Part shown: positions 8,535 to 17,055 of the stretch, piece after piece
Layout: each line of letters begins with the position of its first letter
How positions within the stretch are numbered: position 1 is the first letter of the stretch
From: an uncultured Pelagibacteraceae bacterium
GTDB taxonomy: Bacteria > Pseudomonadota > Alphaproteobacteria > Pelagibacterales > Pelagibacteraceae
Reading direction: 5' to 3'
NCBI GenBank assembly: GCA_902601315.1
Contig: CACKMS010000008.1
Location: 1 to 52,614, forward strand
Length of the DNA stretch: 52,614 bases
The notes under the pieces: model-generated
What the model was told of the DNA's origin: nothing
The model's input: only the letters and a program-made list of their open reading frames with translations
The model's database searches: none
Program-made: the position numbers and the translations under genes

Positions 8535-9005
8535 ATGTCAACATTTGTATATATGACGAGATGTGATGGTTGCGGACACTGTGTAGATATTTGTCCATCA
8601 GATATCATGCACATTGACGAGACTATAAGAAGAGCAAAAAATATTGAACCAAATTTTTGTTGGGAATGCTATTCATGTGTAAAGGCATGTCCAAATCATG
8701 CAATTGATGTAAGAGGGTATGCAGACTTTGCACCGATGGGTCATAGCGTAAGAGTTAGAAGAGAAGAAGAAAAAGGTACGATCTCTTGGAGAATTAAATT
8801 TAGAAACGGTACAGAGAAAAATTTTGTATCACCAATAACAACTAAGCCATGGGGAAAGTTCATTCCAAAATTAGCAGAAGCAGATACTCCTAACCAGGGA
8901 GAAATAAATTCACAAATTCTTTATAACGAGCCACAAGGTTTAAATACTGAAAAAGAATTACCAACCTTAGACAAAAATTCATTTAAGCAAGGTGTCTACT
9001 ATTAA
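8535..9005 (+). CDS. aprB: Adenylylsulfate reductase beta subunit (iron-sulfur)
   Basis: A 156-residue ferredoxin-like subunit carrying two [4Fe-4S] clusters. The eight ligands are visible as Cys10, 13, 16, 20 and Cys42, 45, 48, 52. The C-terminal half, from about residue 70, is the AprB-specific extension that wraps around AprA. Passes electrons between the AprA flavin and the membrane partner. The TAA stop shares one base with the aprA ATG (TAATG), so translation is coupled. In an aerobic surface-ocean lineage the enzyme is expected to run in the sulfite-oxidising direction, forming APS. Confidence 0.95.
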   Translation: MSTFVYMTRCDGCGHCVDICPSDIMHIDETIRRAKNIEPNFCWECYSCVKACPNHAIDVRGYADFAPMGHSVRVRREEEKGTISWRIKFRNGTEKNFVSPITTKPWGKFIPKLAEADTPNQGEINSQILYNEPQGLNTEKELPTLDKNSFKQGVYY

Positions 9006-10864
9006 TGGCTAAACACAAAACTATTATAGAGGAATGTGATGTTCTTGTTGTTGGCGGAGGCATGGCTGGTACAGGTGCAACATTTGAAGCAAGACACTGG
9101 GGAAGAGATTTAAAAATTATCTGTGTAGAGAAAGCAAATATCGATAGAAGTGGTGCAGTTGCTCAAGGTCTTTACGCTATCAATTGCTATATGGGAATGC
9201 AGTGGGGCGAAAATATGCCAGAGGACCATGTAAGGTACGCTAGAAATGATTTAATGGGATTAGTAAGAGAAGACTTGGGTTACGATATGGCTCGTCACGT
9301 AGACTCGACTGTTCATATGTTTGATGAATGGGGTCTTCCAATGATGAAAAATAAAGAGACTGGTAGATATCAAAGAGAAGGAAAATGGCAGATAATGATC
9401 CACGGTGAAAGTTACAAACCAATTGTAGCTGAAGCTGCAAAAAAATCTGCTGACAAAATTTATAATAGAATAATGATTACTCATCTTTTAAAAGATGAAA
9501 AAAATCCAGATCGAATAGCTGGAGCTGTTGGTTTCAATGTCAGAACAGGAAATTTCCATGTATTTAAGTCTAGAACTGTTGTTGTATCTGCTGGTGGAGC
9601 TTCACATATCTTTAAACCAAGAGCAGTAGGGGAAGGTATGGGAAGAACTTGGTACGCTCCTTGGAGTAATGGATCTGCATATGCTTTACCAATTCAAGCT
9701 GGCGCTAAAATGACACAAATGGAAAATAGGATCGTACTGTGTAGATTTAAGGATGGATATGGTCCTGTTGGAGCATATTTTTTACACTTAAAAACATATA
9801 CTCAAAATGCTAATGGTGAGAATTATGAAAAGAAATGGTATGATGCAACTAAGAAACTTGTTGGAGAATATATAGATCATCATCCAACACCAACATGTTT
9901 AAGAAACCATGCATTTATTCAAGAAACAGCTGCAGGTGGTGGACCAATTCACATGGTTACCAAAGAAGCATTCCAAGACCCTCATTTAGAAACAGTTGGA
10001 TGGGAAAATTTCTTAGGGATGACAGTAGGACAAGCAGTCGTTTGGGCATCTCAAAATATTGATCCAAAATACACAAATCCAGAGTTAACAACTTCTGAGC
10101 CATATGTAATGGGATCTCACGCAACATGTTCTGGAGCATGGGTAAGTGGACCAGAAGATATTGCTCCTGATGAGTATTTCTGGGGATACAATCGTATGAT
10201 GACAATAGATGGATTATTTGGTGCTGGAGATGCAGTTGGTGGAAGTGCACATAAATTTTCATCAGGTTCATTTACGGAGGGAAGATTGGCATCTAAAGCT
10301 GCTGTTAAATATATTCAGGATAAAAAAGCTGATGATATTCATGTTTCTGATGAACAATTGGAGAAGTTGAAAGCGGAAATATTTAAACCGATAGAAAATT
10401 ATACAGTTGGAAGGAACGAGATAACTGGTGGGACTGTTTCCCCAAGCTATATACTTCCTATTCAAGGTCTTCAGAGACTTCAAAAAATTATGGATGAATA
10501 TTGTGGTGGTTTGACTAATAATTACATGACCAATGACAATCTTCTTAAAAAAGGTATCGAACAACTTAAAATGTTAGAGGAAGACCTGGAAAATGTTGGA
10601 GCAGAGGATTATCACCAATTAATGAGAGCTTGGGAGCTTAAACATAGAGCTGTGACCTCTCAGTGTGTAACTCATCATACTCTTTTTAGAGAGGAAACAC
10701 GTTGGCCTGGATATTATTACAGAGGCGATCATATGAAGCTTGATGATGAAAATTGGCATTGTTTAACTGTTTCTAGAAGAGACCCTGAAACAGGTAAATT
10801 TGAAATGGAAAAAAAGCCGGTTTATCATATTGTTGATGATAAAGAGAAAAAACAAGCCTCTTAG
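9005..10864 (+). CDS. aprA: Adenylylsulfate reductase alpha subunit (FAD)
   Basis: The 619-residue flavoprotein converts AMP plus sulfite to adenosine 5'-phosphosulfate, or the reverse. The N-terminal FAD site is GGGMAGTGA at 17-25, and later segments such as HHPTPTCLRNHAF, GGGPIHM and GLFGAGDAVGG are diagnostic of AprA. Length is normal for the family. It follows aprB by a 1-base overlap. Known SAR11 apr genes are thought to come by lateral transfer from sulfur oxidisers, and their role here is probably to dispose of sulfite released by SuyAB and Xsc encoded a few kilobases away. No sat (ATP sulfurylase) gene lies nearby. Confidence 0.97.
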   Translation: MAKHKTIIEECDVLVVGGGMAGTGATFEARHWGRDLKIICVEKANIDRSGAVAQGLYAINCYMGMQWGENMPEDHVRYARNDLMGLVREDLGYDMARHVDSTVHMFDEWGLPMMKNKETGRYQREGKWQIMIHGESYKPIVAEAAKKSADKIYNRIMITHLLKDEKNPDRIAGAVGFNVRTGNFHVFKSRTVVVSAGGASHIFKPRAVGEGMGRTWYAPWSNGSAYALPIQAGAKMTQMENRIVLCRFKDGYGPVGAYFLHLKTYTQNANGENYEKKWYDATKKLVGEYIDHHPTPTCLRNHAFIQETAAGGGPIHMVTKEAFQDPHLETVGWENFLGMTVGQAVVWASQNIDPKYTNPELTTSEPYVMGSHATCSGAWVSGPEDIAPDEYFWGYNRMMTIDGLFGAGDAVGGSAHKFSSGSFTEGRLASKAAVKYIQDKKADDIHVSDEQLEKLKAEIFKPIENYTVGRNEITGGTVSPSYILPIQGLQRLQKIMDEYCGGLTNNYMTNDNLLKKGIEQLKMLEEDLENVGAEDYHQLMRAWELKHRAVTSQCVTHHTLFREETRWPGYYYRGDHMKLDDENWHCLTVSRRDPETGKFEMEKKPVYHIVDDKEKKQAS

Positions 10865-10882
10865 AGACCAACCCTAATAATA

Positions 10883-11233
10883 ATGAGTATTGTCGATAAA
10901 TCTGATACTGAAATTATAAGTATTGCAGATCCTATATGGCAAAATCTTGTTAAATCCTCAAATATTAAAGATTATGGGGGATTTACAAAGGATTTGTCTT
11001 CACAAATGCTTTATGGAGCAAATGAAGTCGAACTTGGCAAACAGTGGTCGACTAATAAACTTTTGTCGTCATTATCTGAAGGATGTAAGGCTATAGGATG
11101 TCTTAGAAGAGGGAAGTACGTCACCATAGTCTATAAACAGACAAGCACCGAAGTGTCTGGAGATTTTTTAGGTAGGCTCGTACTAGGAGATGAGGGAGAC
11201 GAAGTCAAAGTCTTCGGAGCAACAATTTTTTAA
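10883..11233 (+). CDS. Unknown 116-residue protein in the apr operon
   Basis: An ATG at 10883, only 18 bases after aprA, begins a 116-residue soluble protein I do not recognise. The first half looks helical (ADPIWQNLVKSSNIKDYGGF), the second half beta-rich and ending in VKVFGATIF; this alternation would fit a small NTF2-like fold, but that is a guess. A pair of cysteines lies in EGCKAIGCLRRGKY (about 68-81). Its position between aprA and the TauE-type exporter implies a role tied to sulfite or APS handling, or to the small subunit of a sulfonate dehydrogenase. No signal peptide or membrane segment is seen. Confidence 0.75.
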   Translation: MSIVDKSDTEIISIADPIWQNLVKSSNIKDYGGFTKDLSSQMLYGANEVELGKQWSTNKLLSSLSEGCKAIGCLRRGKYVTIVYKQTSTEVSGDFLGRLVLGDEGDEVKVFGATIF

Positions 11234-11283
11234 TCTTAGTAAATATTTCTTGCAAAGTATTGAACCTGTGCTATCTGGCAGTT

Positions 11284-11427
11284 GTGACTAAAATATTTAT
11301 ACAAAAATCAAAAAAAATTAAATCAGTCACAATCAATTATTTCATAAATCACGCAAAATCATTTGTATTTTTCGGCTTAGGCATTTACTGGTCAGTGATC
11401 GTAATAAGCACATTTTTAGGGTCTTAA
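11284..11427 (+). CDS. Possible 47-residue single-pass membrane peptide
   Basis: A GTG-started frame from 11284 to TAA 11425-11427 encodes a basic N-terminus (TKIFIQKSKKIKS) followed by one hydrophobic segment (SFVFFGLGIYWSVIVISTFL) and a short end. The basic-then-hydrophobic layout and position between the apr operon and tauE make it credible. The frame stays open further upstream, with a TTG at 11260, so the start is uncertain. No clear ribosome binding site was found. Function unknown. Confidence 0.4.
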   Translation: MTKIFIQKSKKIKSVTINYFINHAKSFVFFGLGIYWSVIVISTFLGS

Positions 11428-11475
11428 TCATAAGCAAATTGTTGACTTTATTTCCTTAGAGGAATATCAAAAAGC

Positions 11476-12564
11476 ATGGAGTATTTTCTTCCAATTGCTC
11501 AAGTCGAAATAAATTTACTTTTTATATTTGGATTAAGTCTTGTAGTTGGAATTTTATCAGGATTATTTGGTGTGGGCGGAGGTTTTTTAATGACACCTTT
11601 TTTAATATTTTTAGGTATTCCACCCGCTTATGCAGTTCCAAATGAAGCAAGTAATATTTTAGGAACATCTGTTTCAGGATCTACAACACATTATTTAAAG
11701 GGTACTTTAGATTACAAAATGGGTTTAATGATTGTTGTTGGTGGAACAATTGGAACATTGCTTGGAATTTTAACTTTTTCTTATTTTAAGGATATAGGAA
11801 AAATAAATGTAGTTATATCACTGGCGTATATGTACATTTTAGCAATACTTGGAACATTAATGTTAATTCAAGGTGTATCCGAAATTGATAAGGCAAGAAA
11901 AAAAATTGTAGTAAAGAAAAAATTGCATACACACTATTGGATACATGGTCTTCCTTTAAGAATGCGATTTAAAAAATCAAAATTATATGAGAGCGCATTT
12001 ACACCAATTATTATTGGATTGGTTGTTGGATTTATTGCTGCAATCATGGGTGTAGGAGGTGCATTTATTTTAGTTCCTGCCATGATTTATATAATTGGAA
12101 TGCCAACAAAATTAATCCCGGGAACATCTTTATTTGTAACTATATTTGTAAGCGCAATTGTTACAGTTTTACACGCATTAAATTATGGAACAATTGATTT
12201 AGTTTTAGTTTTTGTACTTATTTTAGGATCAATTATAGGAGTACAGCTAGGTCAAAAATTTGGAGAAAAAGTTGATAGCTCAGAATTTAAAACAATTTTA
12301 GCAATTCTTCTTCTCCTTGTTGGAATTGCAATTGCTTACGACACCTTTATTAAAGAAGAAAAAATAGTTGAAACAGTAATTAATGGATCAACAAGTCTTG
12401 GAAAAATTGGAGAATTTATTTTAAATTATTCTAAAGACTTACCAATATTTTATGGACTTACTTCAGTTATATTGGCAGTTGGTTTAGGAGTAGGAGCTGC
12501 TATAATTAGAAACTATTTTTCAAAATGGAATGCTGCTAGAGAGGCAAAACTAAAGGCTTCTTAA
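11476..12564 (+). CDS. tauE: TauE/SafE-family sulfite/organosulfonate exporter
   Basis: A 362-residue polytopic membrane protein of the TauE/SafE family. The two family repeats are clear: GLFGVGGGFLMTPFLIFLG-PPAYAVPNEASN in the first half and IAAIMGVGGAFILVPAMIYIIGMP in the second, within about eight membrane spans and a cytoplasmic loop with RKKIVVKKKLH. It likely exports sulfite (or a sulfonate intermediate) released by sulfonate degradation. AGAGGAA 17 bases ahead of the ATG can serve as ribosome binding site. Its stop overlaps the convergent YeiH gene by 4 bases. Members of the family outside sulfur loci have other substrates; here the neighbours support sulfite. Confidence 0.85.
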   Translation: MEYFLPIAQVEINLLFIFGLSLVVGILSGLFGVGGGFLMTPFLIFLGIPPAYAVPNEASNILGTSVSGSTTHYLKGTLDYKMGLMIVVGGTIGTLLGILTFSYFKDIGKINVVISLAYMYILAILGTLMLIQGVSEIDKARKKIVVKKKLHTHYWIHGLPLRMRFKKSKLYESAFTPIIIGLVVGFIAAIMGVGGAFILVPAMIYIIGMPTKLIPGTSLFVTIFVSAIVTVLHALNYGTIDLVLVFVLILGSIIGVQLGQKFGEKVDSSEFKTILAILLLLVGIAIAYDTFIKEEKIVETVINGSTSLGKIGEFILNYSKDLPIFYGLTSVILAVGLGVGAAIIRNYFSKWNAAREAKLKAS

Positions 12565-13646
12565 TTTAAAACTATTTCACTAAAATAATTAATTGAAACC
12601 AAACTTACAAATCCAACAGTTAATAGAGATACAAATCCGACTATAAACGGCTTGTATCCCATTTTATTTAAATCTTTTAAATTAGTAGATAAACCGATTG
12701 CAGCCATGGCCATCGTTAAAAATATTTTTGAGGACATTTTAATTGTGTTTACTAAGTCGATCCACATTTCCTTGCCTGATACATTCGTATTGTAAAAAAA
12801 TACATCTCCAACATTTCTCAAAATAATAAATGCTATAAAGCCTAATACAAAATATGGAAAAATTTTAACAATCGAATATTTTTGATCATGATTTTGGCCT
12901 CTATTATAAAGATATGCAAATAAAGGTATCATTATAACAAGAAATGTATTTCTAATTAACTTTGTAACTGTTGCTATATTCAGGGTTTCAGGGCTGTTAA
13001 ATTGTTGATCGTATATAAGACCAGCTGCTGCTACTTGTGAGGTCTCATGTATTGCAGTTCCAAGAAATAAACCAACAAACAAAGGATCTCCCTCAAAATA
13101 AAAGTTGGCAAAATAAGGATAAATTAACATCGCTAGAATACCGAACAATGTCATATTAGCTACAGCATACGCCACTTCACTTTTTTTTGCATTTATTACT
13201 GGTGCTGTTGCAATAATAGCTGTTGTTCCACAAACAGTGCTACCGATCGCAATTAGGTAGGACATTCCTCTTGATATTTTAAGTTTTTGAATAAGAAGTT
13301 TTATGATGATCAATACACTAATAATACATACAATTATTAAAGGAATAGCTATTGATCCAAATTTTATAAATTCGAAAGGTTTTAATTGAATTCCTAAACA
13401 GATGATACCAAGCTTAAGAATTTTCTTTTGAGTAAAGTCTAATCCAATTAAAAAACCTGCCCTAATATTAAAAATATTTCCTAAAATTAATCCTAAAATA
13501 ATAGCAATCATTGCTGTTGAAATAGGACTTTTTTCATACCCCAACAATTCAATTCCAATAATATTATTTAAACCTTCAGAAAAAGAATAAAGTATAAAAG
13601 CTAAAATTATACCAGGTAATAAATTTAAAGGATATTTTAAAGTCAA
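12561..13646 (-). CDS. YeiH/UPF0324-family putative sulfate exporter
   Basis: A 361-residue membrane protein with about ten hydrophobic helices, matching the YeiH (putative sulfate exporter) family. Typical segments are AIILGLILGNIFNIRAGFLIGLDFTQKKILKLGIICLGIQ and the glycine-rich YLIAIGSTVCGTTAIIATAPVI. It begins with TTG at 13646, 13 bases after suyB, so it is the third gene of a suyA-suyB-yeiH operon. That link supports export of sulfate or sulfite formed from sulfonates. The family has few biochemically tested members, so the substrate is inferred from context. Confidence 0.8.
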   Translation of the reverse strand: MTLKYPLNLLPGIILAFILYSFSEGLNNIIGIELLGYEKSPISTAMIAIILGLILGNIFNIRAGFLIGLDFTQKKILKLGIICLGIQLKPFEFIKFGSIAIPLIIVCIISVLIIIKLLIQKLKISRGMSYLIAIGSTVCGTTAIIATAPVINAKKSEVAYAVANMTLFGILAMLIYPYFANFYFEGDPLFVGLFLGTAIHETSQVAAAGLIYDQQFNSPETLNIATVTKLIRNTFLVIMIPLFAYLYNRGQNHDQKYSIVKIFPYFVLGFIAFIILRNVGDVFFYNTNVSGKEMWIDLVNTIKMSSKIFLTMAMAAIGLSTNLKDLNKMGYKPFIVGFVSLLTVGFVSLVSINYFSEIVLN

Positions 13647-13659
13647 TTGTTATTAAAGT

Positions 13660-14826
13660 TTATGCACTTCTATAAAGCTTAGTCATCACAAATTCTTTAT
13701 GACCTAAAGCTTCAGCACATGTAAGTCTACCATTAGCTACTCTTAATGTAGCTTTAATAAGTTCGTCTCCAGCTTGATCTAAGTACATTTCTCTTGAAAG
13801 TATTTTAGATACATCAACATCAATATGTTCACTCATATTTTTAGCTGTTAATGGGTTAGCCGTTAACTTTATAACTGGCTCGATTGGATTTCCTATAATA
13901 TTTCCTTGTCCTGTTGGGAATAAATGAATATTAAAACCACCTGCTGCTTGCAAAGTAACGCATTCAGCGGCAGCTGATGAAGTATCCATAAAATATAAAC
14001 CAGGACCTTTAGTTGGTTCCTCAGCAGGTTCTAAGACATCTATGAATTGTCTTGAACCAATTTTTTGAAAATTTCCAAATGCTTTCTCCTCAATTGTTGT
14101 GAGACCACCTGCAATGTTTCCAGCGGTAGGTTGACTTTCAGATAAATCATCCGTTGCTTCTTTTAAAATAAAATCATTATAAGCGTTCCAAGTTTTTTTA
14201 AACTTTTCTTGTGCCTCAGGGGTTTTTCCTCTTTTTTCACAAACAGTCTCAGCTCCAGTTAGTTCAGATGTTTCTCCAAAACACAAATGAACACCAAGAG
14301 GTTCTAATTTATCCATTAAGTTTCCAACTGTTGGGTTTGATGCAAGTCCAGATGTTGTATCTGATTCACCACATTTTACAGAAATCCATAAATCACTTAT
14401 TGGTCTTTCTTCTCTCTGTTTTTCAGAAGCCCAAATTGAAAATTCTTGTGCTTTTTTTGAAACTTTTGCAATTGTATCAATATCTCCAACACCCTCAATA
14501 CTAAAACCTTCAACAGGTTTACCAGTTACTGCAATTGCATCTACAATTCTTTTAGTCCATTTAGGTTCAATGCCAATAACTATCACTGCTGCAACATTTG
14601 GATTTCTCCCTGTCCCGATCATTGTTCTAAAATGTAATTCCAGATCAGCACCAAATTGCAATCTTCCGTAAGAATGAGGTAATGCTATTGTTCCTTTAAT
14701 ATTATTTGCAACTGCTTCTGCACAAGCGTTCGAGATATCATCTACGGGAAGTATTATCACATGGTTTCTCGTTCCAGATCTACCATCTTCTCTTTTATAA
14801 CCTAAAAATGTTTTTGGAATTTCCAT
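13660..14826 (-). CDS. suyB: (2R)-3-sulfolactate sulfo-lyase subunit beta
   Basis: With SuyA, cleaves (R)-sulfolactate into pyruvate and sulfite. The 388-residue protein belongs to the UxaA/altronate-dehydratase superfamily: the start [21 protein letters not shown] is the family signature, followed by [27 protein letters not shown] and the metal-site-like [20 protein letters not shown]. The UxaA C-terminal domain is encoded here and the SAF domain is in the separate suyA gene, the arrangement known for sulfolactate sulfo-lyase. The neighbours xsc, apr and two sulfur exporters support this over altronate dehydratase. Confidence 0.9.
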   Translation of the reverse strand: MEIPKTFLGYKREDGRSGTRNHVIILPVDDISNACAEAVANNIKGTIALPHSYGRLQFGADLELHFRTMIGTGRNPNVAAVIVIGIEPKWTKRIVDAIAVTGKPVEGFSIEGVGDIDTIAKVSKKAQEFSIWASEKQREERPISDLWISVKCGESDTTSGLASNPTVGNLMDKLEPLGVHLCFGETSELTGAETVCEKRGKTPEAQEKFKKTWNAYNDFILKEATDDLSESQPTAGNIAGGLTTIEEKAFGNFQKIGSRQFIDVLEPAEEPTKGPGLYFMDTSSAAAECVTLQAAGGFNIHLFPTGQGNIIGNPIEPVIKLTANPLTAKNMSEHIDVDVSKILSREMYLDQAGDELIKATLRVANGRLTCAEALGHKEFVMTKLYRSA

Positions 14827-15114
14827 TTACCACTTCTTTGTTTTAACATTATGAACATGAACATGTTCACCTTTTTTAATTGACTTAACTACTTTGCCGA
14901 TATCGTGTCCATATTTTAAAATCGTATCACCTTCATTTAAGTCAATCATTGCTATTTTATGACCTAAAGGGATTTCATCTTTTGATTGAATTTGAACAGA
15001 TTTATCACTCCCCATTACCCAACAATTACAATCTTGACTTGGTTTAATTTTTTCTATGACAACCACGCCCACATTATCTTTTTCGTCATGAATTATTATA
15101 TCTGTGTTTGCCAT
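14827..15114 (-). CDS. suyA: (2R)-3-sulfolactate sulfo-lyase subunit alpha
   Basis: A 95-residue SAF-domain subunit that pairs with SuyB. Features include DNVGVVVIEKIKP, IPLGHKIAMIDLNEGDTILKYG and the final HVHVHNVKTKKW, where the HVHNV motif is typical of SAF-type dehydratase small subunits. The ATG at 15114 gives the start MANTDIIIHDEKDNVG; a longer frame with a TTG start at 15147 exists but adds 11 residues without family similarity. The stop codon abuts the suyB ATG. Divergent from xsc across 92 bases, so sulfolactate and sulfoacetaldehyde enzymes may share a control region. Confidence 0.88.
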   Translation of the reverse strand: MANTDIIIHDEKDNVGVVVIEKIKPSQDCNCWVMGSDKSVQIQSKDEIPLGHKIAMIDLNEGDTILKYGHDIGKVVKSIKKGEHVHVHNVKTKKW

Positions 15115-15206
15115 TGTGACGATTTCTTTGTTTGAAATTTGCAACAACTTATATATTAATCGAGCTATTTAACAATTAAAAAAACAGAATTTAGGACATC
15201 AGTATT

Positions 15207-16991
15207 ATGACTAAAATGACAACCGAAGAAGCTTTTGTAAAAGTTCTTCAGATGCATGGCATAGAACATGCTTTTGGAATTATTGGATCTGCGTTCATGC
15301 CAATTTCAGATATCTTTCCTTCAGCAGGAATTACTTTTTGGGATGTAGCACATGAAACAAATGGAGGATTGATTGCAGATGGATACACAAGAGCGACAGG
15401 GAAGATGTCTATGGTCATTGCACAAAATGGACCAGGAATTACAGGTTTAGTTACACCAATTAAAACTGCTTATTGGAATCACACACCTTTACTTTTAGTA
15501 ACACCACAAGCCGCGAACAAAACTATGGGGCAAGGTGGTTTTCAAGAAGTCGAACAGATGAATTTATTCAAAGACATGGTTTGTTATCAAGAAGAAGTTA
15601 GAGATCCTTCTAGAATGGCTGAGGTTTTAAACAGAGTTATTGAAAAAGCATTCAGAGGATCAGCCCCTGCACAAATAAATGTACCAAGAGATTACTGGAC
15701 ACAAGTTATAGATATTGAATTACCTCCAATTGTAAGATTTGAAAGGCAAGGTGGGGGGAAAGATGCAATTGATAGAGCAGCAAAATTATTATCAGATGCA
15801 AAATTTCCAGTTATATTATCAGGTGCAGGAGTAGTAATTGGTGGAGCCATAGAAGATTGTAAAAAATTAGCTGAGAAATTAGACGCTCCTGTTTGTAATG
15901 GATATCAACATAATGATAGTTTCCCAGGAAGCCATCCATTAGCAGTAGGACCATTAGGATATAACGGATCTAAAGCAGCAATGGAATTGATCTCAAAAGC
16001 TGACGTAGTTTTGGCATTAGGCACAAGACTAAATCCATTTTCAACTCTTCCAGGTTATGGAATAGATTATTGGCCAAAAGATGCAACTATAATTCAAGTA
16101 GATATGAATCCAGATAGAATTGGATTAACAAAAAAAGTTACAGTTGGAATTTGTGGAGATGCAAAATTAGTTTCACAACAAATTTTACAAAAACTTTCAT
16201 CTAATGCTGGAGATAACAATAGAGAAGAAAGAAAAAATTTAATACACAAAACAAAATCAGCATGGCTACAAACTCTTACTAGCCTAGATCATGAAGATGA
16301 TGATCCAGGGACTGTTTGGAATAAAGAAGCAAGAGAAAGAGACTCAGATCGAATGTCTCCGAGACAAGCATGGAGAGCAATTCAAGTTGGAATGCCAGAT
16401 GATGTAATTATTTCAAGTGACATAGGAAATAATTGTGCAATTGGAAACGCTTATCCAACTTTTGAAAAAGGAAGAAAATACTTAGCACCAGGCTTATTTG
16501 GTCCTTGTGGATATGGTTTCCCATCGATTTTAGGAGCAAAAATTGGATGTCCTAATACACCAGTAATTGGTTTTGCAGGTGATGGTGCATTTGGAATATC
16601 TATGAACGAGATGAGTTCGTGCGCAAGAAAAGAGTGGCCAGCAATTACAATGGTTATTTTTAGAAATTATCAGTGGGGTGCAGAAAAAAGAAATTCAATA
16701 TTATGGTTCGATGATAATTTTGTTGGAACAGAACTTGATCCAGAATTAAGTTACGCAAAGGTAGCAACTGCTTGCGGTTTAAAAGGAGTTACTGTTAAAA
16801 CAATGGAAGAAACTACAGCTGCAATTAAACAATCTTGTGAAGATCAAAAACAAGGAATTACAACATTTATTGAAGTTATCTTAAATCAAGAATTAGGCGA
16901 GCCGTTTAGAAGAGATGCAATGAAAAAACCTGTTCGTGTGGCTGGGATAAAAAAAGAGGATATGAAACCTCAAAAATCACTCGCAAATTAA
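15207..16991 (+). CDS. xsc: Sulfoacetaldehyde acetyltransferase
   Basis: The TPP-dependent enzyme converts sulfoacetaldehyde and phosphate to acetyl phosphate and sulfite, the common point of taurine, isethionate and related C2-sulfonate degradation. The 594-residue protein starts with the Xsc-typical GIIGSAFMPISDIFPSAGI and has the TPP-activating Glu50 in HETNGG, QNGPGITGL, and the C-terminal TPP/Mg motif GDGAFGISMNE. Length is normal. AGGAC precedes the ATG. No pta gene follows, so acetyl phosphate must be used by an enzyme encoded elsewhere. Confidence 0.95.
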   Translation: MTKMTTEEAFVKVLQMHGIEHAFGIIGSAFMPISDIFPSAGITFWDVAHETNGGLIADGYTRATGKMSMVIAQNGPGITGLVTPIKTAYWNHTPLLLVTPQAANKTMGQGGFQEVEQMNLFKDMVCYQEEVRDPSRMAEVLNRVIEKAFRGSAPAQINVPRDYWTQVIDIELPPIVRFERQGGGKDAIDRAAKLLSDAKFPVILSGAGVVIGGAIEDCKKLAEKLDAPVCNGYQHNDSFPGSHPLAVGPLGYNGSKAAMELISKADVVLALGTRLNPFSTLPGYGIDYWPKDATIIQVDMNPDRIGLTKKVTVGICGDAKLVSQQILQKLSSNAGDNNREERKNLIHKTKSAWLQTLTSLDHEDDDPGTVWNKEARERDSDRMSPRQAWRAIQVGMPDDVIISSDIGNNCAIGNAYPTFEKGRKYLAPGLFGPCGYGFPSILGAKIGCPNTPVIGFAGDGAFGISMNEMSSCARKEWPAITMVIFRNYQWGAEKRNSILWFDDNFVGTELDPELSYAKVATACGLKGVTVKTMEETTAAIKQSCEDQKQGITTFIEVILNQELGEPFRRDAMKKPVRVAGIKKEDMKPQKSLAN

Positions 16992-17009
16992 CTAAACAAA
17001 TTTAATAAT

Positions 17010-17030
17010 TATGTATATTGTATATACATA
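17010..17030. promoter_or_regulatory. Near-perfect 21-base palindrome, possible operator
   Basis: Between xsc and the FAD oxidoreductase lies a palindrome with 10-base arms matching at 9 of 10 positions around a central base. It contains GTATATAC (17020-17027), which agrees with the core reported for HutC-type GntR regulators. AT-rich sequence makes chance palindromes more likely, and no regulator gene is in the window. Confidence 0.35.
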
Positions 17031-17055
17031 ATATATTTTCATAATCTGTAAAATT

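Noticed and set aside
7701..10864. AprMBA as evidence for dissimilatory sulfate reduction
   Set aside because: No dsr, qmo or sat genes are present, and AprM is the partner found in oxidative clusters. The surrounding sulfonate genes fit sulfite oxidation.
14211..14504. Long plus-strand open frame inside suyB
   Set aside because: It lies antisense to a clear SuyB coding sequence, has low-complexity Leu/Gln-rich composition and no ribosome binding site. Similar antisense frames inside aprA, dctM, tig and clpX were dropped for the same reason.
15115..15147. TTG-started 11-residue extension of SuyA
   Set aside because: The added residues show no family similarity; the ATG at 15114 gives the expected small-subunit start.
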